The position numbers and the translations under genes were made by a program. Below are positions 58,126 through 64,000 of a stretch of 64,000 bases of DNA, piece by piece (position 1 is the stretch's first letter; every line of letters begins with the position of its first letter). This DNA is from Corynebacterium hylobatis. Lineage in GTDB: Bacteria > Actinomycetota > Actinomycetes > Mycobacteriales > Mycobacteriaceae. Below the pieces are notes generated by a model, which was not told where the DNA came from, ran no database searches, and worked only from the letters and a program-made list of their open reading frames with translations. The stretch covers positions 29,122 through 93,121 of the forward strand of contig NZ_RXHJ01000013.1 of the NCBI RefSeq assembly GCF_003955685.1, written 5' to 3'.

Positions 58126-59856
58126 ATGACTGCTCATGAACCCTTCTCCGTGTGGGCACCCCATGCCCGCGACGTCCGACTCCGCCTCAACGGGGAGGTG
58201 CTGCCCATGCGCGCCGGCCGGGGGAACTGGTGGACCGCGGACCGGGTGGCCGAGCCCGGGATGCGCTACGGTTTCGAGCTTTTCGACGGTGAACACTGGT
58301 CGAAGACCCTCCCCGATCCGCGCAGCACCGCCCAGCCGGACGGCGTCCACGGCCTCAGCGAGGTCACCGACCCGGACCACGCCTGGACCTCCGGTGACTG
58401 GACCGGCCGTCCCCTGGCGGGCCAGGTCATCTACGAACTGCATGTGGGCACCTTCAGCCCGGAGGGCACCTTCGAAGGCGTCATCGGCAAGCTCGACTAC
58501 CTGCGTGACCTGGGGGTCACCGCCATCGAGCTCATGCCCGTCCAGCCCTTCGGCGGCGAGCGCAACTGGGGCTACGACGGAGTCGAGTGGCACGCCGTCC
58601 ACCAGGGCTACGGTGGTCCGGAGGGACTGAAACAGCTTGTCGACGCCGCCCACGACAAGGGCCTCGGCGTCATCCTCGACGTCGTGTACAACCACTTCGG
58701 CCCCGACGGCAACTACAACGGCATGTTCGGCCCCTACACCTCCGGTGGATCCACCGGCTGGGGCGAGGTGGTCAACATCTCCGGGCACGATTCCGACGAG
58801 GTGCGCGCCTACATCCTCGACGCCGTGCGCCTGTGGCTGGCCGACTACCGCATCGACGGCCTGCGCCTGGACGCCGTCCACTCCCTCGATGACACCGGCG
58901 CATACTCCCTGCTCGAGCAGATGCAGTACATCGCCGACGACGTCACCGCGCGTACCGGTGTGCCCCGCTACCTCATCGCCGAATCCGACCTCAACAACCC
59001 GCGCGTGATCACCGGGACCGACGGCGGCGGCTACGGACTGGCGGGCCAGTGGGTCGACGACATCCACCACGCCCTGCACACCATCGTCTCCGGTGAGGAC
59101 CACGCCTACTACGAGGACTTCGGTTCCCTCGACGCCCTGGCCAAGACCCTGCGCGGCGGCTACTACTTCGACGGTATCTGGTCCTCCTACCGGGGGCGCA
59201 CCCACGGCCGGCCGATCAACACCGCCGCCATCCCCGCGCATCGCCTGGTCACCTACACCACCACCCACGACCAGACCGGCAACCGGGCCCGCGGCGACCG
59301 GCCGTCGATGAGCCTCACACCCGCCCAGCAGGTGCTCAAGGCCGCGGTCATCTACTCCTCCCCCTTCACCCCCATGCTGTTCATGGGTGAGGAATTCGGC
59401 GCGCAGACCCCCTTCGCCTTCTTCTGCTCCCACACCGACGCCGAACTTAACCGCCTGACCTCCGAGGGACGCAAACGCGAATTCGCCCGCTCCGGCTGGG
59501 ACCATTCTGAGGTGCCGGACCCCGCCGACCCGGCCACCTTCGAGGCCTCCAGGCTGGACTGGGACTTCTCGGAAGAGCAGCAGGAGATCCACGCCGCCTA
59601 CCGGCAGCTGCTGCACCTGCGCCGCGAACTGGGACTGGCACGGGCGAACCTGTCGAAGCTGCTCGTGGAGACCGGCACCGAGGAAGAGAAATGGCTGGCC
59701 ATGGGGCACGAAGACGTCCTGCTCGTGGCCAACCTCTCTGAACAGCCCGTGACCGCCCCCTACGGCGGTGAACTGATCTGGTCCTTCACCCAGCCCACGG
59801 TGGAACTGGACCGGACCGTGCTGGGGCCGTGGGAGTTCGCGCTGGTCCGGCGGTAG
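58126..59856 (+). CDS. treZ: Malto-oligosyltrehalose trehalohydrolase
   Basis: Releases trehalose from the maltooligosyltrehalose made by TreY. 576 residues, GH13. N-terminal E-set domain with EPFSVWAPHARDVRLRLNG, then the barrel: YELHVGTFSPEGTF, DVVYNHFGPDGNYNGMFGPYTS (region I), GLRLDAVHSLDD (region II), LIAESDLNNP (region III), YTTTHDQTGNRARGDRP (region IV), and FMGEEFGAQTPF. The ATG at 58126 is chosen because the -10 is seven bases ahead; an upstream in-frame TTG would start within the promoter. Confidence 0.96.
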   Translation: MTAHEPFSVWAPHARDVRLRLNGEVLPMRAGRGNWWTADRVAEPGMRYGFELFDGEHWSKTLPDPRSTAQPDGVHGLSEVTDPDHAWTSGDWTGRPLAGQVIYELHVGTFSPEGTFEGVIGKLDYLRDLGVTAIELMPVQPFGGERNWGYDGVEWHAVHQGYGGPEGLKQLVDAAHDKGLGVILDVVYNHFGPDGNYNGMFGPYTSGGSTGWGEVVNISGHDSDEVRAYILDAVRLWLADYRIDGLRLDAVHSLDDTGAYSLLEQMQYIADDVTARTGVPRYLIAESDLNNPRVITGTDGGGYGLAGQWVDDIHHALHTIVSGEDHAYYEDFGSLDALAKTLRGGYYFDGIWSSYRGRTHGRPINTAAIPAHRLVTYTTTHDQTGNRARGDRPSMSLTPAQQVLKAAVIYSSPFTPMLFMGEEFGAQTPFAFFCSHTDAELNRLTSEGRKREFARSGWDHSEVPDPADPATFEASRLDWDFSEEQQEIHAAYRQLLHLRRELGLARANLSKLLVETGTEEEKWLAMGHEDVLLVANLSEQPVTAPYGGELIWSFTQPTVELDRTVLGPWEFALVRR

Positions 59857-59866
59857 AGGCGCTGAA

Positions 59867-59901
59867 GGGCATGACCCTGATCAACTATCGGAGTCATGCC
59901 C
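59867..59901. terminator. Terminator between treZ and the glycoside hydrolase gene
   Basis: GGGCATGAC and GTCATGCCC pair over 9 bp, extended by CC-GAT/ATC-GG inner pairs; 11 bases after the treZ stop and facing the convergent gene at 59958. Confidence 0.6.
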
Positions 59902-59957
59902 TCCACCTCCCAAGGCCTGCCGTCATGCGCGGGCCACACCGTGCGGATTGTTCTTGC

Positions 59958-62900
59958 TCAGTCCAGCGTCGCGAAGTAGTCCTGGAGTTGGTAGTAGGAC
60001 TGCTTCAGGCGCGGGGTGGTATCGAAGTAGGTCCACTTCTCCCACGTGTAGCGCTGCAGGGGCGCGATCCCGGAGGTGCCGGGGTTCATCCCCGGTAGCG
60101 TCTGCACCGACTGGTCACCGTCCACATAGAGAAAGCCGATACCCAGATCCTCAATGAACTCACCACCATAGATTTCTTGGAGGACGTTGAAATCTGTGGC
60201 AATTTCCTTGGTGCTTGGGTCGCGCACGCTCAAGAGCAGCCACGGAATGCGGACTTCCAGCGTTTTCCCGTCGTTGGACCAGGCATAGTCTGCCAACGAG
60301 TCATAGTCCGGTGCTTCCGGATTACCGTTGCCCTCCCGTAGTCGGCCGGTCTCGTACTCCTCAAACGGGATGGTCTCTCCCGTTTCCGGGTTGAACATCG
60401 ACTGGTTGAGCACGTACTTGAGGGGGACGAATTCACCTGAGTTCTTCTGCCCCACATTTTCTGGGGCGTCAGTATATCCAAACAGGTAGCCGTAGATGTA
60501 TCCGTGCAAGTCGTAGTAGGGGTCAACCATCACGCGGGCGTTATCGCCCTCCAGTGGCACCATGAAGTCCGCAGCGGTTGCGCTGCCCACCCCGTACTGG
60601 TTGATGACATTATTGCCCTGGTTCGGGATAGTGTCGATGAGCGCGACCGGGTATCCACCGTCAGGTGTGGAGTCAGACAGGTCGAGTTTGAGGTAGAGGT
60701 AGCGCTCATCATGATCGACATAGGCCTTTTCGATCGGATCGTTATCATCGGCGGCCTCGTAAAATGGCGCGGTTACCCATTCGTTTCCGTCGCCATCGAC
60801 CTTGATCTTCAGCGAATCAAAACTGACAAGACCAAACTGCTGTTCGCTGGTCTGTGCATTGGACCAGTAGGGTCGGCGGTCCGGATTATCGAACTCCATC
60901 GTGTTCCATGTGCGTTTAAACCATTCGTCCTGCCAGGTGAACACGAGTCCGCCCATGTAATCCGTCTCGAGGATGTCCTCAAACATCTTCTGGACATAAA
61001 TTCCCTGGTCCTTCTCACTGACACCTCCCTGGTGCATGCCCATCGGCCCTGAGTGCGTGCGGCCACGCGAGGTGGGAATACCGAATTCCGCGACGAGCAC
61101 CGGCATGCTGTGCACGCTGCGCAGCTCTTCCAGATAGGCGTAGTAGGTGTTCGGCTCACCACGGTGGTCGATTGCGTTGACGTACTTCTGGTCCATCTGG
61201 AGGAAATCAGGATAATAAGGGTAGATGTGGTAGGACGCGAACTGGCCCACCTCCTCCATCACCCCCTTGACCGCGATGTTGTTGGGGTTGACCTCGGAAA
61301 TATCCTCCTGGTTGGAATCGTCCGAAGGGTGGTGCAGGATATCCGTGGTCACCCAGTTGGTGAAGCTCATCGGGCGAATTTTGTTGTACTGGGACAACTC
61401 ATATTCGGTGGTGTACTCCATCTGCGATGCCAACCAGAACTCGAACGGACTGGCATTTGTGGTCTGGTAGTGTTTACCGTCAAATTCGCCCACCTCCGGA
61501 TGTTTCTCGATGGTTCCTTCCACCATGAACGGGTCCCATTCCGTACCCAGGATCCAGGCGATGACGTAGTCGGACACGTCGGTCGCGTACACACCGGAAC
61601 TGTGCCCCGGCACCGGTTCAATGATGGCGTTGCCGTGGAGCGCGTCGACAACATGCCTGATCTCCCTCTGGAATCCTTCAACAGCTTCCTGGTGGAAAGC
61701 ATCGGCATCGCCGGTGATCCATTCCTCATTGATCCATACACCGTGGAGCACATAGATCTTGTTCTCGTGCAGCGCGTTGTACTTGGCCAGAGCACGATAG
61801 AATCCCGGAGGATGCAGGGTGTATACACGCACTGTATTAGCGTTCATGGCTCCGATCTGCTCGAACCACTCTTCGTACTCTTCTTCCAAGATGGCGGCCT
61901 CTCCCGGGAAGTAGCCCGGTGATGCCATACCCATGTTGACACCCTTGATGGTTATCTCGCGGAACTCACCATCGATCTTGACCTCAATAAGATCCGATTC
62001 CTCTGCCATCCGTGCAGGATAGGACACCCCATCGGTGTACTCGCCTGCCGTGACAGCAAATTCCTTGCCCTCCCCGCTCGCGAACTCCTGCTGCAGACTC
62101 AGGGTCTTGTCCATCAACGGGAAGAAGGAGTTCCAGTAGAAACTATTAGAACTGTAGCGCTCGATCGCGCCATAGACGTGTTGAATTCCCGTGGCCTGAT
62201 AAATCTCCGGGATCGCCTCAGACCGGCTGAATGTACCTGCCAGATAGACTCGGTTAGATGGACCGTTACGGTTTACCGTGACCGCAGGAATATTCTCCGG
62301 AACACCGTACTTCTTGAAGACCTTTTTATTGGCGTCAGACAGGTTCAGTGCGAAGTCGTACAGAATACGGGTTCCCTCGGCAGGCAAAACGATGTCGAAC
62401 CAACCAGTATAGGGAGCATCCAGGTCTTCGAACCCCTGCTCTTTCCCGTGCTCGGTTGCTATCAGGCCAAGTCCCGGATTCTCCTGCTGCTGATCCAGCT
62501 CAACAACGACCGCCTTTTCCTCGTTGCTGTTGTTGAGCACAAGGCCTGGGCCGCTGTAGTCCCACTCATCACCCAGGTTGCTGAAGACCCGATCCGGGAT
62601 GGCCGGATTGTGGCGGTCGGAGAGATCCGAGACATACAGCCCCGACCAGTTGGTGGAGTTGACACCGAGATCGCCGGAGATCATGTTGGACAAGTCTCCC
62701 GACTCGGCGTTGTGGATGACACCGTATTCCGCGAACAGCAGGCTGGGGGCGTTCTGACCAATGTTCATGTTGACCTTGTTCCACTGATCCGCATTCAGCG
62801 CGTAGCCGTCCTCGGTGGACACGAAAACCGTGTCGTATTCCTTCACCTCCTGAATGGTTTCATCCAGTTCTTCCAGTGAGGTAAACGTAGGATTCGACTT

Positions 62901-63065
62901 CGTGTACTTGAAGTAGAAATTGCTGCCGCTGTCGTCCACGGATTCACCGGCACGGTTGTCTATCACCAGAGCCTTGTCAAACGGGGTGGGCTTCACACCC
63001 CAGATAAGGATGGGAATGAGGAAGACCAGGGAAGCCAGTCCTACCAGAGAGAGGAATTTCTTCAT
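59958..63065 (-). CDS. Membrane-anchored glycoside hydrolase, multi-domain
   Basis: 1035 residues. A single membrane anchor at 5-23 (no cleavage site evident), so the rest should face outward. Residues 28-340 resemble a GATase-like or flavodoxin-like domain. Residues about 355-740 are a GH2-type TIM barrel beginning ITIKGVNMGMASPGYFPGEAA; candidate catalytic residues are E509 in WILGTEW and E660 in VLVAEFG. Residues about 750-1035 look like a beta-sandwich carbohydrate-binding domain (YVDHDERYLYLKLDLSD). GC content by eye is near one half, far below the rest. Its ATG overlaps the stop of the glycosyltransferase in ATGA. Likely trims or processes the polymer made by that enzyme. Confidence 0.75.
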   Translation of the reverse strand: MKKFLSLVGLASLVFLIPILIWGVKPTPFDKALVIDNRAGESVDDSGSNFYFKYTKSNPTFTSLEELDETIQEVKEYDTVFVSTEDGYALNADQWNKVNMNIGQNAPSLLFAEYGVIHNAESGDLSNMISGDLGVNSTNWSGLYVSDLSDRHNPAIPDRVFSNLGDEWDYSGPGLVLNNSNEEKAVVVELDQQQENPGLGLIATEHGKEQGFEDLDAPYTGWFDIVLPAEGTRILYDFALNLSDANKKVFKKYGVPENIPAVTVNRNGPSNRVYLAGTFSRSEAIPEIYQATGIQHVYGAIERYSSNSFYWNSFFPLMDKTLSLQQEFASGEGKEFAVTAGEYTDGVSYPARMAEESDLIEVKIDGEFREITIKGVNMGMASPGYFPGEAAILEEEYEEWFEQIGAMNANTVRVYTLHPPGFYRALAKYNALHENKIYVLHGVWINEEWITGDADAFHQEAVEGFQREIRHVVDALHGNAIIEPVPGHSSGVYATDVSDYVIAWILGTEWDPFMVEGTIEKHPEVGEFDGKHYQTTNASPFEFWLASQMEYTTEYELSQYNKIRPMSFTNWVTTDILHHPSDDSNQEDISEVNPNNIAVKGVMEEVGQFASYHIYPYYPDFLQMDQKYVNAIDHRGEPNTYYAYLEELRSVHSMPVLVAEFGIPTSRGRTHSGPMGMHQGGVSEKDQGIYVQKMFEDILETDYMGGLVFTWQDEWFKRTWNTMEFDNPDRRPYWSNAQTSEQQFGLVSFDSLKIKVDGDGNEWVTAPFYEAADDNDPIEKAYVDHDERYLYLKLDLSDSTPDGGYPVALIDTIPNQGNNVINQYGVGSATAADFMVPLEGDNARVMVDPYYDLHGYIYGYLFGYTDAPENVGQKNSGEFVPLKYVLNQSMFNPETGETIPFEEYETGRLREGNGNPEAPDYDSLADYAWSNDGKTLEVRIPWLLLSVRDPSTKEIATDFNVLQEIYGGEFIEDLGIGFLYVDGDQSVQTLPGMNPGTSGIAPLQRYTWEKWTYFDTTPRLKQSYYQLQDYFATLD

Positions 63066-63961
63066 GGAACTACTTGCTCCTCCCGCTCTTCTTTCTCAGA
63101 TTCTGCGCTAAAGCCCTTGCGTTCCATCACACCCCAGTCGTTACGGTTGACGAAGAATCTGTAGAACCCTTCCAGTCGCCAGAACAGCATCAGCGGCTTG
63201 TACCAGAAGAACTCCGTAAACGACAGGCCAAGGACGTAGGTGATCTCCGACGTCGACGGGAACCTGCCCTGCTGCCACGAATTGAGCATGACCGAGGTGA
63301 GGCTGATGAGTCCTGCGTACAGCAGGGAGTACATGATTAGGAGCAGAGAAAACTCGAAGAAGATCTGACCTGCAAAGAATCCGGCAACCAAGTACAGAAA
63401 ACCGAACAACTCGACGACCGGAATCGTTGCCTCTGCCAGAATGAAATACGGGAATGCGACGAGACCGAGAGATCCGTACCTGGGGTTCAGCATCACCTTC
63501 TTATGCCGCCACAAACTCTCCAGCAGACCCTGATGCCAGCGACGCCGCTGCCGGTGCAACACCTTCAGCGATTCCGGGGCCTCCGTGTAGCAGATCGCAT
63601 CGGAAACATGCACAATACGTTTGTTCATACCGTTGTCGATCAAGCTCTTCTGAAGACGGACAACAATCTCCATGTCTTCACCGATCACATCGGTAGCCAG
63701 GCCGTCATGGTCGATGAGCAACTGCTTATCAAAGACGGTGAATGCACCGGAACAGATGAGCATGAGGTTGTGCTCGGCTAACGCAACGCGGCCGATGAGA
63801 AATGAGCGGTAGTACTCGATGGTCTGCATAGCCACGAGAGGGTTTTCCGAGTACTCAACCTTTTTGTCCGCAATTCCATCGACGACTTCATTGCCATTGA
63901 TGAGTTCCACAGAGCCACCGACCGCTGCGACCCTCTCCCCATCAAGAACAAAAGGGGCTCT
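63062..63961 (-). CDS. Family 2 glycosyltransferase, incomplete in this window
   Basis: Reads open from 63961 to the stop at 63062-63064, with 283 residues from a GTG at 63908-63910. The visible part is the C-terminal half of a processive synthase (hyaluronan, PNAG or cellulose synthase type): VAAVGGSVELINGNEV, GEDMEIVVRL (acidic catalytic motif near residue 77 of this reading), QRRRWHQG near 121, then three to four membrane segments. The N-terminal nucleotide-binding part and its D-x-D are missing. An in-frame TGA at 63962-63964 closes the frame, while the two neighbouring codons in another frame read like continued protein, so a frameshift is suspected. Polymer identity unknown. Overlaps the hydrolase start by four bases. 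Confidence 0.7.
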   Translation of the reverse strand, partial: RAPFVLDGERVAAVGGSVELINGNEVVDGIADKKVEYSENPLVAMQTIEYYRSFLIGRVALAEHNLMLICSGAFTVFDKQLLIDHDGLATDVIGEDMEIVVRLQKSLIDNGMNKRIVHVSDAICYTEAPESLKVLHRQRRRWHQGLLESLWRHKKVMLNPRYGSLGLVAFPYFILAEATIPVVELFGFLYLVAGFFAGQIFFEFSLLLIMYSLLYAGLISLTSVMLNSWQQGRFPSTSEITYVLGLSFTEFFWYKPLMLFWRLEGFYRFFVNRNDWGVMERKGFSAESEKEEREEQVVP

Positions 63962-64000
63962 TCACGATTCAGAGTGCGTAGCTGACCACGAGGTGGGGCT

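Noticed and set aside
60504..61922. Plus-strand open frames across the glycoside hydrolase gene
   Set aside because: Antisense, no ribosome sites and no recognisable protein features; the hydrolase reading has a signal anchor and family motifs.

Overview
This window reads as a piece of a high-GC Corynebacterium chromosome. The evidence is gene order and gene type: an rpsP-ffh-glnD-glnK-amtB-ftsY-smc-acyP-mutM-rnc-yceD-sepIVA block, a corynebacterial-type AmtR operator in front of amtB, a 447-residue NADP-type glutamate dehydrogenase, a his operon with corynebacterial passenger genes, the TreY/TreZ trehalose route with a RelS-type alarmone synthetase, and many -10 boxes lying only 6-8 bases before start codons (leaderless transcription). 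The order recalls C. glutamicum, but small differences (extra nadC group, a low-GC polysaccharide module, repeat elements) point to another species. No rRNA, tRNA, CRISPR array or insertion sequence was found, and no stretch above 300 bases lacks a gene.

Layout. 1-1160: deoC (cut by the left edge) and cdd. 1172-4630: ribosomal protein S16, a radical-SAM-family protein that has lost its cluster-binding cysteines, and SRP protein Ffh. 4672-8439: amtB-glnK-glnD nitrogen operon with overlapping genes. 8608-20608: ftsY, a 1137-residue protein of unknown function, smc, acyP, mutM, rnc, yceD and sepIVA, all on the minus strand. 20673-29196: gdh, glycerate kinase, a GalT-like protein, an M20 amidohydrolase, glycogen phosphorylase and an excalibur lipoprotein. 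29268-33089: pyk, lgt, a degenerate TrpC and a Trp-associated membrane protein, which look like a relic of an ancestral trp cluster. 33086-41010: hisD-C-B-(small membrane protein)-(MFS)-H-A-impA-F-I, minus strand. 41143-44952: YbjN-type protein, an inverted-repeat element, and a four-gene unit (lipoprotein, membrane protein, nadC, immunity-like protein). 45078-59856: TetR, glgX, HxlR, exonuclease-BRCT, DUF2254, treY, relS, a 44-residue ORF, a flavin monooxygenase, an S4 protein, YigZ and treZ. 59958-64000: a visibly lower-GC pair, a membrane-anchored glycoside hydrolase and a family 2 glycosyltransferase.

How the genes work together. amtB-glnK-glnD forms an ammonium uptake and sensing circuit under AmtR, and gdh assimilates the ammonium. 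Ffh, FtsY, Lgt and several lipoproteins belong to protein export and envelope assembly. GlgP, GlgX, TreY and TreZ process glycogen to glucose-1-phosphate and trehalose, with relS translationally tied to treY. The right-hand module looks like a synthase-dependent exopolysaccharide system acquired from elsewhere. It is the most novel part of the window, but its synthase is incomplete here: an in-frame stop and a probable frameshift lie about 50 bases from the right edge.
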